A DNA stretch of 64,000 nt from Candolleomyces eurysporus (GCA_027579435.1 JANBPK010000943.1:1-64000); one strand, 5' to 3'; positions 1 to 12,679 are shown, counted from the first letter of the stretch. Made by a program: numbers and translations. The notes: a model not told the origin generated them from the sequence alone.

Positions 1-751
1 AACATTCTCGGTAGGATGGATTTTGTGAATTCGTTCATGTCCTGCACGGCGAGCAAAGGTCAGACGACTATCATCGCACCGTACGCCCTCGAGCATATCT
101 CACCTTGACGACGAAGCAATCGCCTTGCGGACCCCACGAAACGACCGACTGGAAGTTGGGATCTTCAAGCATTCTAGTCGAAGCAGGCAGTTATCAGTCA
201 ATGAGTCCCAGAAGCCGAGACATGAGACACACTCACTTGTACAATTTCTTCACGAAATCGCTCGTCGAGGGCATAGGATCGTCATGATGATGAGACGCCG
301 AACTCGAACCGGCCCCTACACCCTCCTTCGAGTCTCCTCTCGTGTTCATACTGGCGCTGGTCGGAGAGCCAAGCGTAGGTGTTGAATCAACCCGCTCGCG
401 CTTAATAGCTGGGACGATATTCGGATACCCTCCTGCTGCTGCTGCTGAAGCTCTCGTCGTCCTCTTGCTATGAATAGGAGGCGACGAATGCGATTGTGGA
501 TGCGGGAAGGGGATTTGGGGTTGTTGCAGCTGTTGCTGCCAAGAAGCGTTGGTGGTGGTTGTGGGTGAAGATGCAGCCGGGTAAAGCTGACCGGCGCGCG
601 TGTGCTGCTGCTGCTGCTGCAGTTGGTGCTGGTGGGAGGCTGAACTCGGTGAAGTCAGAGCAACACCAGCAGAGTTTGCGGTGTTGTAGTAGAGGTGGTG
701 GTAGGAGGATCCAAGATGCTGCTGATGATTGGTAGAATCCGAAGAATCCAT
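1..751 (-). CDS. SKN7: Skn7/Prr1-type HSF-domain transcription factor, 5' part
   Basis: Stress-response transcription factor of the Skn7/Prr1 branch, acting in the nucleus. The window holds only the N-terminus and the first half of the HSF-type DNA-binding domain; the rest lies beyond the left edge. Exons read 751-237, 173-104 and 41-1, with introns 236-174 and 103-42 (GTGAGT/TAG and GTGAGA/CAG). The first exon encodes about 172 residues, low in complexity with Gln, His, Ser and Pro runs. The domain then starts at the exon 1 end (DFVKKLYK), continues in exon 2 (MLEDPNFQSVVSWGPQGD) and in exon 3 (DMNEFTKSILPRMF). This wording (VVSWGPQGDCF, DMNEFTKSILPR) matches Skn7/Prr1 rather than Hsf1 as I know the families. 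Start chosen at 751 because it is the first ATG after a stretch that reads like leader. The response-regulator receiver expected at the C-terminus is not visible here, so the Skn7 call rests on the HSF half only. Confidence 0.82.
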
Positions 752-2018
752 TTTCCGGTGCAGCCTAGTGCGGTTATTATATGACGAAATTCCGCGCGCC
801 CAGTGAGAAACAACAAACGACACTGTGGTAAATGGCACAGAAGTGATGAAGGGCCGGTGTCAGTGCACGGTAACCCAAGGGGAGAAAGGGGATTCGAGAC
901 TGGGGCTAGGTCGTCGACGCTTCTGACGGAATTAAATATATAATCGGAAAGCGGAGACCAATTCTAACCTAGCAGGAGCGGGTGGAATGTGCGAGGGCTG
1001 TTGCCGTTGAAGGCACGCTGTGGAGACTCACTCCACGAGAAGAAGAAAGCGGGGTGAATATGACGATCTTCCTCCCCATCCTCCCATGCCCTCAGCTATA
1101 AAAACTGTATCTTCTACGATGAACCCTTGTTCGGTTCGACGGACAGCACCAATCCAAATTCACTCTCTTCACCAGGGATAAGTCCCGGTCCAGACCCACC
1201 ACCAGCAATCCTTCGAAACCTCTTCGAAAATGCGCAAAATACTATGGGGTGTCTAGAACGCATGGTCTAAGACTCGTCGGCCCATGCTCTAGGCTCCACT
1301 GGAGCATGTCTGGAGCCTCGACCAACTCCGCTCAACCTTCCAACTCGGGCTATGCCGGCAGAGCGACCCCAAAATAGGGGCGTGGGATTTAATCACCGTT
1401 ACCTCCGAGGCACAGGAACCGCTAGCGAGTTGTTCCGTCGGATCATTTGAGGTTCTTGGGTCCGATGAACGTGGCGGAATGGCTGTGTCCACTGAATGGC
1501 GTCGAGTTTCAAGGGGACGTGACTTGCTTTGTGAGGTCGAGGCTCGAGGTCTCTTTCCTTAAAGATAGGAATACAATTGAAAGAGAAGGATAAGCATGGT
1601 CACGACTATCTAGTTAACCGACATTAATATTGGTAACCTCGTCAGGCGTTTTGGTTGCCCTTGTTCTTGTCAGTACTAGTCAATCCACGTTTCTCCACGT
1701 ACCTATCAATATGCAATGTGCAGATCTGAAGATGGCCAACTTCCAAAAATCATGATCTCATATAGTTCTGACAGCTTCGATTCAAGAAGTCACTGGCAAT
1801 CCTATGTGACGGTGGCCATCTTCTGACCCTAAAACTAAGCGCCCAAATCTGAGCAGCCAGCTCGTGCACTCGCCATTTTCTCAGAGCACCGTCGCTTCGA
1901 TGGTTCTGAACTGCCTTGAGCCAATACTGCAAATCCTCCATTTAATTCTCGCATAATGTACACAATTTGAAGCTCGAGCTTTAGGAACCCACGAACGCAT
2001 AATTGGTTGAGATACCTC
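752..2018. other. Intergenic region, no gene seen
   Basis: About 1.27 kb between the divergent side of the Skn7-like gene and the 3' end of the membrane-protein gene. A TATA-like string (ctataaaaac) lies near 1096-1105, but no convincing open frame with splice sites follows it. Short frames at 1289-1492 and 1750-1941 show no family features. Confidence 0.4.
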
Positions 2019-3068
2019 TCAGACCGGAGGATGGACTCCAACGCCCGGCAAGCCGCCACCACCACCATTGTATACCTTGACATCCCGCCCCATCTGCACG
2101 TCGGGATCACGGTCCGGAGGTTTGGGCTCGGGAGCTCGAGTATGGGTTTGAGTATAGTCTGGTTTGGGTTCCTTACCATCTACAGACGACGAAATAGGAA
2201 GTCAGACGACGTCCGAGGAAAAAAAAAACTAATTATCTGACCTTGGTGAGGATCCCGTCCAATCCCAAACGGCGATTTCCCCGTCCTCAACGAACCCGAT
2301 ACCGCGGTGGCGCTCATGGCACTGTGGGGCTCCAATGCCCGCATCCAAAGCTGCTTGTACCTCCTCATTCGGAGGAAAAGAAAGATGCAGAGAGCCAAGC
2401 ACGCGCACAGTGCTACCCCAAAGACGATCGAGAGCACTTGCGTCGGCGTAGGGTTATCTATCGCGCTTGAAGAAGAAATCGAATCCGGACCCGAGACGTT
2501 ATGCCCTCCAACAAGAAACCCGTCCAACACCAAGTAACTCCCACTCCCCGGTGCAGTATCATGCGTAATGACTAGTTTATGTTTCGACAAAGTCGGGCCA
2601 AGGACGGGTGAGGCCCATAGTGGTACGGCATACGTCGGTGGACTAGTTTGTGGAAGATGAACCATAGCAGCAGTAGGCGAGTTGTCGACTGTGAACAATA
2701 CATCGAGCATTGCGTTGGTGGAGTTCGCAGCTGCTAGGGACAGGGTACCGATCACGGTGATCGAGTTACCTATGCAGTAGTTGTGAGTGGCGGAGGGTGG
2801 AACAGAAGGGAAAGGGAGCTGTGATTACGCAAGAGGAGGGATGATCAGCGATGTACAATGTAAGATCGTGCGTACCGTAGAAATCGACAGTAGCAGACGC
2901 TCCAGGTGAAGTCGTCCAAGTCGTCGTGTTAAGATATTCCCGACCTGGAGCCCCTCCCTGAGCCCATGTTCCTGAGTAGGTGATTGCTGGATGTCGGTCG
3001 TCGATTACTAGTACGGCCTCTGTTCCCTGAGCCATAGTAGAGAATGCAGCTAGGAATAAGGTTGCCAA
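2019..3068 (-). CDS. Single-pass membrane protein with extracellular domain
   Basis: Three exons, 3068-2876, 2769-2242 and 2179-2019, sum to 882 nt and 293 residues. The first intron's acceptor is at 2771-2770 (ATAG before GTAACTCG); this choice keeps VDFYG directly before NSITVIGTL. Residues 1 to about 18 form a signal peptide. An ectodomain of roughly 150 residues follows, starting with a beta-rich VIDDRHPAITYSGTW block and ending in a Ser-rich stalk. A hydrophobic helix of about 22 residues (VLSIVFGVALCACLALCIFLFL) is followed by a basic stop-transfer (RMRRYK) and a polar tail of about 100 residues. Agaricomycete genomes carry many paralogs of this architecture, generally without assigned function. 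The tail ends in a Pro- and Gly-rich segment (NGGGGGLPGVGVHPPV). No neighbour hints at its role. Confidence 0.78.
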
Positions 3069-4319
3069 TTGCAGTGCGCAGAATGGAACGGTGAATAGAC
3101 GTAAATGAGGTTATAAGCAGCGAAACTGAGAAGGCATTGACAGTCTTTATATATCAGTGGGCCCCAGAGCAGGCCGAAGCATTTAACGGACCAAGTGCCC
3201 AGACCAAGACACCGATTGACAGGAAGAATGAACGCGACTTTCCACTTTTCAGTGACAGCGGGCCCGAAGGAAGAGTCTCCAGCTCTAGAATAGAGGCGCC
3301 CAGATTGACTGAATGATGACAGAAAGCGGCTAGACTAGACACTGGCTGCCCCAGGGGTACGCAGTCCGCTGCTGGCACCGAACCGAGTTTGGAGGTCAAA
3401 ATGCCTCTAGAGGGATACTCCCGGAAGTGTCCTAAACAACTTGATAGCACCTTGACGGTCAGAGTAAGGCAAAATAATGGTAGCACCGAAGCTCGGACTT
3501 GTCAAGGAACCTGCGCTGCTTTCGTGCTTAGAAGTTGAGCACACCAGACTGCAACGGACGAGCAAGGGATGAGGAGCTTGGCCGTCCGTCATTGGGCTAG
3601 CACAGAATCATTTTTCAAGGATCAGAGAGCGAAGAGTAAGGCAAGAGCACATGGTGCGCAAGTATATCCTGTACAGATGGGCCAAGCTGGCGTGTTGGTT
3701 TCGGAGAGGTACCTTCATTGAAGTGAGCAGCAGAGTCTCCGAACGGCGGAAATTAACGGCGGCTATGCTGTTGATGCGTATCACATCATCGGCCTCTTTG
3801 AATTTCCCAAGTTGAGCACTTTCTTCGTCAATCCCGCACCAACGCCGGTGGTTCCGACCTGCAGTCAGCTCTGGCTGGCCTTCCGATGTATAAGTAAGTA
3901 TCAGAAAATTTCTGATGCTCATTGTCAAGAATGTCAATGTACGTCAGGCCAGACAACCGTCGCCGCCACACCGCGCTGTATGCTGGTTACCAATAACAAG
4001 CATTCGGTTGGCCGGTGGGAAGCTATCATTCATAGTGCAAGGGTCCTTCGCTATTGAACAGGTTCTGTCAACCACTCGGGGTTCGCGAGATCATGATGAT
4101 GGCCAAGAAAGCCACGACGGTCGTGCTTCTCAACTCAAATACATATACCACACTTCTCTCTAGCCCCGGAAGCGATTGACTTCTTTGCACCCCTTCTGGT
4201 TCCGCCCACAAGCCCACACGCGCACACACGCACATAACAAGGCGGGCAAAGCGGCCAACCCGCAAATTCCACTCTTCTTCCCTTTCCTTTATCCCTTGCG
4301 CTCGTTTTGAGACGAGACG
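3069..4319. other. Intergenic region, probable divergent promoters
   Basis: About 1.25 kb between the start of the membrane-protein gene and the start of the P450 gene, so it should hold both promoters. A TATA-like run (tttatatatc) lies near 3144-3153. The last 150 bases before the P450 start are pyrimidine-rich with CA repeats. Frames inside (3154-3486 minus, 3608-3937 minus, 3812-4057 plus) look like chance frames. Confidence 0.35.
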
Positions 4320-6713
4320 ATGGCGTCTTCGAATGCACTCTCGGTGACGATCCTCGGAAGCCCAGGCCGCTCGCTCGCCCTCGCTCTCGTAGCGAGCTGG
4401 TGCCTGCGGACCCTCGCCTACCTCATTCGCGTCCGAAAGCTCCCTCCTGGTCCTCGGAAGCACGTTATCATGGATAACCGGGGTGACATGCCGTATCCCA
4501 TGAAGGAGGGAACTTGGAGATCCTTCGACTACTGGCATACAAAGTTCGGTTCTGTGATTTCGTTCTATCTGGGGAGGAAACTCGTTATCTGTGAGTCGTC
4601 ACTCGAAAGTCGAATACCTAGGTTGGGACCGGTCGTACAGGAGGGAAGGCTAATAATGGTCATTGGTCGGGTTTATAGCGCTCGGAACGATTCAAGCCGC
4701 GACAGACTTGTTCGAGAAGAAGGGTAGCATCTATTCGAGTCGGCCTCGGAACATCGTCGCGGGCGAGATTTTGTGCAGGAATATGAGAGGACTGGGGATG
4801 CCGTATGGGCAGAGGTGGAGAAATTGGCGGTCGGTGAGCACCCAATACTTTCTATAACTTTTGATGGTTCCTTTCTTACCTCATACTTCCTCTAGCTCAT
4901 GCATGCGAGTATGAGCGTCGAAGCATCGTCCCAATATAAGCCTTTGCAAGACTCGGAGAGCAAGTTGCTTCTGAGGGATCTTTTGCAGCATCAGAATGAG
5001 CCGAAGTCGCTCCCCGGCTTCATTCGTCGGTGAGTCTGTCTTCCAATGTTTTCCCTCTCACTTGCCGACCGGAAAATGGATTCGACAGGTATACTGTCTC
5101 GGTGGTCACGGTCGTCTCCTACGGACGCCGAATCAAGTCTTTGGATGATCACTTGGCGGTGGCTCAGCATAAGATTGACGAGTGTACGCGTCTCCCCTTC
5201 CCCGTCGACCAAACGACTGACTTGTAGGACCCTGTTTAGATTACATTCGCGCTAAGTGAGTTGGGCCTCGTATTCGAGTATAATGGAGTTGATACTCAGC
5301 CTTTCTCTCTTCCATCCAGTGTACCCGGTCGCTACCTCGTCGAAATAGTGAGCTTTCACTCTTCATATTACACAAGCTCTGTTGATCTCAATCCACTACG
5401 CAGTTCCCAATCCTCACTTGGCTTCCCGTAAGTTCCAGTGATCTCCAAAAGTTATCTTTACGAACAAAGGAGACCTTTTAATCAGAAACCTCTTCAATGG
5501 TGGCGCCGAGAACCAGAAGAACATTTCGCCCACGACTCAAAACTTCTTCTTGGACTTGCGAACGAGGTGAAAGAGCGCATGAAGAAAGGCATTGCGTACC
5601 CCTCCACTGCTACTCGGGCATTGGAAAAACAAGGTGCTTTCGGCCTCAATGATTTAGAGACTGCGTATGCGTTGTCGTCGCCGTTCGGTGCTGGGTCAGG
5701 AACTGTGAGTGTAGAGAGCTCTCTTCCGAAGCAAAACAGCACTCATTATGACCTCGGTAGACACTCTCGACTATCGATTTCTTCCTCGGTGAGTGTGGCT
5801 CTATACCGGTCACTTGTCAACACCCGAGCTCTGAGCTATGTTCCGAAATGCAGTGGCCATGCTTCACTACCCACAGGTGATGAAGAAAGCACAAGAGGAG
5901 CTTGATAGTGTGGTTGGCCGTGACCGACTTCCTGAGTATGATGATGCTGCGTCTTTGCCTTACTTGCAAGCTTTGATCAAGGAAACGATGAGGTACGTCC
6001 TCTCTTTCTTTCTTTGCTTTCCTGGACCATTCAAAGCTTAACCTCTCCCTCAGGTGGAGGCCCATTGCGCCTATAGCTGTTCCTCACAGCGTCATTGCGG
6101 ACGATACGTACGAAGGCAAGTTCATCCCAGCTGGGACGACCGTGCTGGCCAACCTCTTGTACGTGAAATTCTCACTTTTGATCAGACTTCTCGCATTAAA
6201 TTGCTGACGGTCATACAGCTCGATGAGTCAGAACGAAGAAGTACATTACAACCTCTCCTAACAGACCAATAAACTGACCCTCTTCGCCGAAACAGATGTT
6301 CCCCGAACCTAACAAATTCCGACCGGAGCGGTACCTCGAAAATCCTTCTCTCCCACACAACTTTGTCTTCGGCTTCGGACGGCGTATCTGTCCTGGTATG
6401 CACGTCGCCCACAATTCATTGTTTATCCTTATCTCCAGGTCCGTATACCCGCTCCTGCCTCTCCAAATCCGAATCCAAATTGACGTTCTGACCACGAAAT
6501 CTTCGAATCTTGGTACTTAGGATTCTCTGGGCGTTTGACGTCCTCCCAATAACACCAGACGCCAAACTCCCGAACCCTGACAAGACTGAGGGTGGGATCG
6601 TCATCAGGCCTGCGGAATTGGAGTATCGGTTAGTAGCACGAAGTAAAGGGGCCGACGCTATTATTTTGGCGGAAGCTGGCAAGGCGGATGTTCAGCTGGC
6701 CGCGTATGATTAA
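4320..6713 (+). CDS. Cytochrome P450 monooxygenase, 14 exons
   Basis: Heme-thiolate monooxygenase, expected to sit in the ER membrane through its N-terminal hydrophobic helix (about residues 18-38). Exons: 4320-4590, 4679-4833, 4896-5029, 5089-5183, 5240-5255, 5320-5347, 5404-5427, 5486-5704, 5761-5788, 5836-5992, 6054-6158, 6219-6240, 6296-6438, 6521-6713; total 1590 nt, 529 residues. Visible landmarks are the LPPGPR hinge, a C-helix-like WRNWRS, an I-helix AGSGTT, the K-helix ETMR (ExxR), FRPERYL, and the heme ligand loop FGFGRRICPG with its cysteine. The layout resembles the large agaricomycete CYP groups (for example CYP5150 or CYP5037), but I cannot assign a subfamily or substrate. Two points are unusual: the usual PLIGN block after the hinge is replaced by KHVIMDNRG, and the I-helix has Gly where Asp/Glu normally precedes Thr. 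Neighbouring genes give no pathway. Confidence 0.88.
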
Positions 6714-7156
6714 ATCTAACGCAGTTTGTTGGTCGCTTCCTTTCAGTATCTAAGACCGGCTGAGCTTATTGGAATATGAAAGTAGATAAGGCGTACTGTT
6801 TTTATAATTCGAAAGTGCGACTCTTAATTTAGTGGCGTCTCTTCTCTCGCGCGTGTGTGAGATAATTCCCTGGCAGGTTTGTTAGACTGCGATAGTTGTA
6901 CATGTGCATGAAGTAGATGAGACGTGGGGTAATAGTTAAGTAACGAAGATCTTCCTGTTTGGGTATGGCGGTTCGAGAATTGTTCATCTTGGATCCTACT
7001 ATTTTCGCAATAATCGAAGGGCATTTCGCAAAGCAGGGGCTACTGAGGAGCGTGTCACTGGGCGGCCATGGACGACACTCGAGGTCATAGTGCGACTGAG
7101 TACGCGAACGGTTGATCAACAACGGGGTTAACATGGTGAGCGCTGACAGTGCGTAC
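6714..7156. other. Short intergenic region
   Basis: Between the P450 stop and the last recognisable exon of the decayed gene at 7157-8125. No motif worth naming. Confidence 0.3.
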
Positions 7157-8125
7157 CTTTGCTGTTGGTTTCGGAGCGCTAGCCTTCGCGCAATGCGATC
7201 GGGAAAGGGACCCCTGTAAACGTCAAAGCATTATTAGGCCACCTCTCAAAATGGAGGACACAAGATACCTTTCCACTAAGCCTATGGGAAGAGGTTTGGT
7301 AGAGACTTTGCCGTTTCCGGAGAAGATTCAGATGATATAATAGCGTATACGACATAAGGCGACAGACCCGAGCTTCTGGAGCACCTCACGGCGGTTCTTT
7401 ATCTCAAAAACCCAATCTTCTTTGACCCCCAGCAAAAAGCGTTCCAGATAACGCCTGTTCTCTTCCTTCAGACCGTCGATTACCGAGCGACATTCTGGCT
7501 CCAGCTGTCCATCGTCGAGGACCCGAGGCAGGTTTCGAAGCGTATACAACGTGATGTATGAGATATAAACCACCAGCGTCGAGTGGAGCTTTCGATGCAC
7601 GTAACCCAGGGGTGGGTCCAGGAGCGTCGTAATGAGAGAATCGAGGAATGCGGTGCGTGTTGCGCAGCGGACATCCGTTGGAATACCTTCGAGCGTCATA
7701 GATAGTGTGAGGTCGGAGACGTCGAACTGAAAATATGAAGCAGGGTGTATGGCGATACTAGGAGGGGTATGCTCGTCGACGATAGTATTATCAGTAGGTG
7801 GCACAAAGTCCGAAAACAATGATTGAGGGAAGGAGGTTGGTTGGTCGGGGTCTAGCAGGTGGTGCTCGCGCGTTTATTTTGGAGCCTCTGAGAGGCTTCG
7901 ATACGGAAGGTCTCCACAGATCGTATCAGCTGCCTCCTTGACCAGATGATCGGGAACTAGTAGTTGCAGCATGAATAGACCAGTCAGCACGGCGTGGGCG
8001 AATGCAAGGCCATCCTCTGCCCAGACAATCGACGGTATAGGCTTGGAAGAGAGACATGCCGCCGCTTCGAGTCGTTTCTGTTGCTGACGGACAACATACA
8101 TGCTCTTCTCATAGAACTGGACCAT
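7157..8125 (-). pseudogene. Decayed copy 1 of an unknown fungal gene family
   Basis: Minus-strand frame from ATG 8125, interrupted by one in-frame TAA at 7876-7874, then open again in the same frame down to about 7369. The two parts read as one protein: KRLEAAACLSSKPIPSIVW, LLVPDHLVKEAADTICGDLP, then HPASYFQFD, RTAFLDSLITTLLDPPLGY and VLDDGQLEPECRSVIDGLK. Two further exon remnants can be aligned to copy 2 at 13684-14720: one near 7290-7250 (PIGLVER) and one near 7215-7157 (GPFPDRIARRLALRNQQQR). The acceptor before the first remnant is not recognisable, so this copy has more than one defect. The block IPSIVW followed by LLVPD faintly resembles the core of nucleotidyltransferase-fold proteins, but the catalytic acidic pair is not evident, so I give no function. 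It is divergent from the coiled-coil gene, 187 bp apart. Confidence 0.6.
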
Positions 8126-8312
8126 ACGGGCTAGTCGTCCTGAACTTGAAGCTTTTAAGAAGCTTCAGGGCGCATCATTATCACGTGTGTTACACGTCTG
8201 CGGAAACCATCACTCGCCGATGCAGGTCCCGTTAATCTCGTACCCGTCCAAGCAACAACCATCGAGTGGCCTTTGCAAGGTGCCTTGACGCGCAAGAGAA
8301 AGGCCAAGAGCG

Positions 8313-11300
8313 ATGGCAATTGACGCCAATGGCGCGGTGATGCATCTCGAGGACCACCCTGTCGTCACGCAATTGAACAGCCTGAAAGCAGCGTTCGACC
8401 GCGTCCAGGTGAGTGGGGTTTGAAGATTATACTCGACCTTTACGATTCATTGGAGGCTGTATTCTACCTTTACAATTTTATATAAAATTCAACCTTATCT
8501 TTAGTAAGAATGAACGAACCCTTTGCTGAAATTCAGATCCAACTCTGTAGGATGAGCTTCACCGAAATTCGGTGAAATTGCAGTCGCACTATTTCAAGAC
8601 GTCCAACGAGCACGACAGGATACAGCATCTCGAGCAAGAGAACAAGGCTTTGAAAGATGAGCTGGAGATCCTACGACAGACTCCTCATCCTGACACCTTG
8701 CCCCAATCCCACCCCGCGGTACCTCAGGTCCAACAACTTACCCTTTCCCTTCGAAAACTCTCGGACCAACTTTCCTCAACGGAAGAGATCTTGCTTCAGC
8801 GTACCAATGAATTGGTGAACGCGAAAAGCGACACCGTGAAAGCCAAGCTGAGCGAAGAGAAGGCCTATGAACTAGCTGCGCGTATTCGAGGACGGGAGCA
8901 GGCGTCAAAAGAGCGTGAGCGGGAGTTGGAGTGGAAGCTACGGAGTCTGGAGGAGCAAGGGAAGATGTCGGATGTCGCTATGAAGGAGTACGCGAGCCTT
9001 GTCAGGAGTCTAGAGGCGAAGATGGGGAAAGGGAGGCCCTCGACGTCGTCCTCGGGATCCAGGAACTCGTCTTCGACTGCCAATGCGCCTACTCTCGAAG
9101 CGTCCTTTGCGGAGGGCAAACGGAACCTCAAACGCCTCATGGACGATATGCATGGCGAGATTGGTGCTCTCCATGCCCGGGTCGAAGAGCTCCAATCCGA
9201 GAAGGAGGGCATGGTCTCCGAATTGGATGCCCAGGCCAAGTCATGCGAAGCAGATCGTCTCGCTCAAAGTCAAGCTCAATTCGAGCTTGACAAACTCAAG
9301 GTGGATGACAACACGGCTACTAAGATGGTCGCTCGGTACATGTACGTACATATCCTTCATTCAATCTCGACAATATTGACATTTTTACCTCCAGGAAATT
9401 CTCTCAACTCCAAACCGACACCCTCCAAACGACGATATCGACCCTCAAATCCCGGCATGCAGCCTCCATCGACTCGCTATCCTCCCAACTCTACACTCTC
9501 TCAAACCAACTCCAAGCCTCTCAAGCCACTTTGGAGCGCTTCCAAACAGCCTTGGATGAACTCGGCGGAGATATCATGCGAGAGTCTTTCGGGAGGAGGA
9601 ACGAGGTGGCATTGAGGATCAAGATGGCTGGAAGGGAGGAGAGGCTGAGTGAGGAGTTGGGGAGGTGGGCTCGAAAGGCGGAGGAGAGGAGGGCGGACGA
9701 CGGGATACTTGATGAGATGATACAAGGGGCTAAAGCTATTCTATCGTCTCTTGACGGCCCCCATACCCTTCCCCTCCTCTTCCTTCCCGGCGACGCGGCG
9801 TCCTCAGAACCTAGCAATCCAACCCAACTCACCGGGACACTTGGCCGTCTAGTGACCGCTCAATACCTCGTCGACCAGTTAAAGGACGAGCTGCAGTACG
9901 AGCTGTCGTGCAAACTCCGTTTACGAAGACTTGTGGCCGAGTTGGGGGGCGATGTTTCGTTGGATGATGAGTTTTTGCCGGAGGATGTGTGGGTACCGCC
10001 TGAGGGTTGGATGAGCGAGGTGCCTCGACCTAGCGATCGTGCTCCTTCCCCAGCTAATACTACGACGACGACGGCTGTGGCAACGGCTACTGCTCCTTCT
10101 ACGGCTGCGACTGCGACGACGGGTTCGACTAAGACTGCGACTCTTACGACTGCCACTACCTCTCCGGTTCCGGTAACGACGCCCTCACCAGAAGCAACCA
10201 CGACGCTTTCGCCGAAAGCTCAACAGGCTGCAAACAGTCTGCTGCTCGAGCTTGAAGCGCTCGAGTTGGAAGTTACCCATGTAGATGTGGGACGCGGAGT
10301 CTCACCTTCACCCGCACCGCTAGCGCCACCTTCTGACGGTGCAGCTCCTCTCCCTGCCCGTGATGTCGATGGAGACGAAGATAAAAAATGTTGGCATTGA
10401 TGAAGAGGGAGACAGAGAAGATGGGGAACTAGAATCAAATGCTAACGCTAGAACGCCTAGGGTGGAATCATCGATATCGCTCGGGTTGAGTCCTTCTAAG
10501 CCCGAGCCTGGTGTTTTGGAATATAGGGAAGAGGATGAGAAGGAAGGGAAGGGTGTGGGTAGTGGGGAGCAGACGGTGGTGTTGGAGGAGGAAGAGGAGG
10601 AAGGAAAGAAGGAAGAGGAGGATATAGCGCCTAAGGACGCAGCACCGTCACCTGTCGACGACGACGAGGGCTCCATACCTGTCCCTGTCCCTGTCATCAC
10701 CGACACGTCTGTGGTCGCAGGTAGTGCCGAGGAAGAGCAGGACGAAGAAGATGGAGACGACATAGGGGGCGACAAAGCAGCCTCACAGTCATCGGCAGGA
10801 ATGTTGACTCCTCTCGCCAATTCCATCCCGCTCGTCTCAATTTCTCAGCCTGATTCCTTCGACGATCGGCTCGATGATCCTGTCACTGGTCTTGTTCCTC
10901 AATCGGCTCCGGCCGTGTTACACTCAACTCGTAGTGTCTCACCACCCAGTCAACCTGTGGTCGACTCGGTGCACTCGACCTCTTCATCGACCTCAACACC
11001 GGCTTTGGCATCGTCAACATCGACTGAAATAGCAGCACCAGAGACCTCAGAAATCGAATCAACGCCATTCACCCATCCTCTCCTACCTGAACTCGCCAAG
11101 ACCGCTCGTCGGTACGACGACCTCCAACGGTCATTCAAGGACTGTCATCTCAGTCTCCAGTCGCTCAAGTCTTCTATCACCACTGCCAGCGCGAACGCGA
11201 TTCCGCGAGAAATCCTCGAAGCGATCCTTGAGCGGCTGAACGACTTCGTCGAAGACGCTCGAGTGGAGTTGGAAATTAGGAAGAGCGACGAGGCAGTTTT

Positions 11301-12679
11301 GTGTAAAGGCTACGAGACATTGTTGAGTGTGCCTGGGGCGTTGGAGGGGTATTCCTCTGCTTTACCAGGATCAGCTTTGTCGTCTTCTGGATTTGGGCTT
11401 GGGTTGATGTCGCCACCTGCATCGGCATCAGGCTCATTGTCGGCTTCGGTCTCGAGNTTTTTTCTCGCCGCTGAGGAGTGCGCCTGCGCAAGTTTTCAGG
11501 AGCCAAACGCCGACGAACGGCCATGCAAACAGGAATGGGAACGGGTCAGCGATGGGGCTGGGAGATGTCGAGGATCAGATCCAGGCTTTCATAGATGGAA
11601 CGGAGCCTTCTATTGTGAAAGCTATGGAAGGGTTTAGGAGGAAGTTGGGAGATGTCGAACATGATATCGCAGCTTTGAAGATGGCTGTAGACCAAGACTC
11701 GAGCTCTTCCCCGCTGTCGCCCTCATCGCCGCTGTCTGAAGAGAACGCCCAACCTCAATCCCAATCTGCATCGCAGGAATCGAAATTCCAGTCGGAGTCT
11801 GGCTTATTATCCCCAACCCCTCGGTATCCTAATGCCGCTTCCACCACAAATATTTCCTCGTCGTCTTCATGGACCTCATGGCTCAGAAATCCAGTTGCCA
11901 ACGCCTCCTCTTCGTCGCTTGTATCATCACAAGCGCCACTACAGCCACCACAGCCGCCAGCCTCGCCGAATTCGACCTTCGGAAGCGTAATGACCAGTCC
12001 TCGGTTGAGACACTCACCTTCATTGGGAAGTACGCTGAGGAAACCGCATAGCCAAGCTGATCTCCGTGGTCAGGCCTCTGCGAAAGGTATATCTTCCAGC
12101 GGAGGAGAGGACCTCCTGTCAGGTCTAAACTTCCGGATCCCTATGCCCAAATTCGCTTCACCCAACTCTTCCTCCGCCTCTTCATCCACCACCACGACCC
12201 TTAAACAGGAGTTCAACGGAGGAATCGGGGCAGCACCCATCGGAGCCAGGACCAGGACGGTTAGTACGACGATGTACATGCTGGGGCTTGGTGCGAGTAG
12301 TTCTTCGGGGCTGGGGGGACGACCACGCCTTGTTAGCAGTTCGATGGGGATGCCAGGGAGGGTTGGTGGGTCCCCTGTTGGGTCAGCGTCACCTTTGGCT
12401 GGTTCGCGGCTATCAAGGTCAGGGTTGAGTGGAAGTGGCAGTAGTGTGATTGCAAGGACGGGTTCTCCGTTTGCTGGTAGCAGTCGGAATAGTTCTGGGC
12501 CCATTGCTTCGACTGTGAGTGGAACCGGGGGACCGACAGCTGGAGAGAGGACAAAAAGGAACCCCCAGTACGAGCGGGATATTGATGGAGATACGGATTT
12601 GGAGAGTGAATTTGAGACGGACGCCGAGAGTGAGACCGAGACCGAGACCGAGGGTGGGAGTGATAGCGAGCTAGAGTAG
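8313..12679 (+). CDS. Large coiled-coil protein with Ser/Pro-rich tail
   Basis: Exons 8313-8408, 8551-9341 and 9395-12679. After removing one ambiguous N (11457) and one base from the A6 run at 10385-10390, the total is 4170 nt, 1389 residues. Exon 1 ends LNSLKAAFDRVQ and joins in frame to DELHRNSVKLQSHYF. Residues about 10-480 are rich in heptads (LEQENKALKDELEILR, ERERELEWKLRSLEEQ, LERFQTALDELGGDIM) and should form long coiled coils. A Thr/Ala-rich linker, an acidic stretch (EEEEEEGKKEEED) and another coiled segment around FTHPLLPELAKTARRYDDLQ follow. The C-terminal 350 residues are Ser/Pro-rich and end in an acidic SESETETETEGGSDSELE-like tail. The architecture suggests a cytoskeletal or scaffold role, which is inference; I do not recognise an orthologue. 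As deposited, the frame breaks at the A6 run and at the N, most likely assembly errors. Confidence 0.75.

Noticed and set aside
233..838. Longer start of the Skn7-like frame at 838
   Set aside because: The 29 residues before ATG 751 look like untranslated leader; the start at 751 opens directly on the low-complexity N-terminus.
1835..2179. 114-codon minus-strand frame
   Set aside because: It overlaps exon 3 of the membrane-protein gene in another frame; the true frame continues from exon 2 and ends at 2019.
8865..9239. Minus-strand frames under the coiled-coil gene
   Set aside because: Antisense shadows of a strongly biased coding strand.
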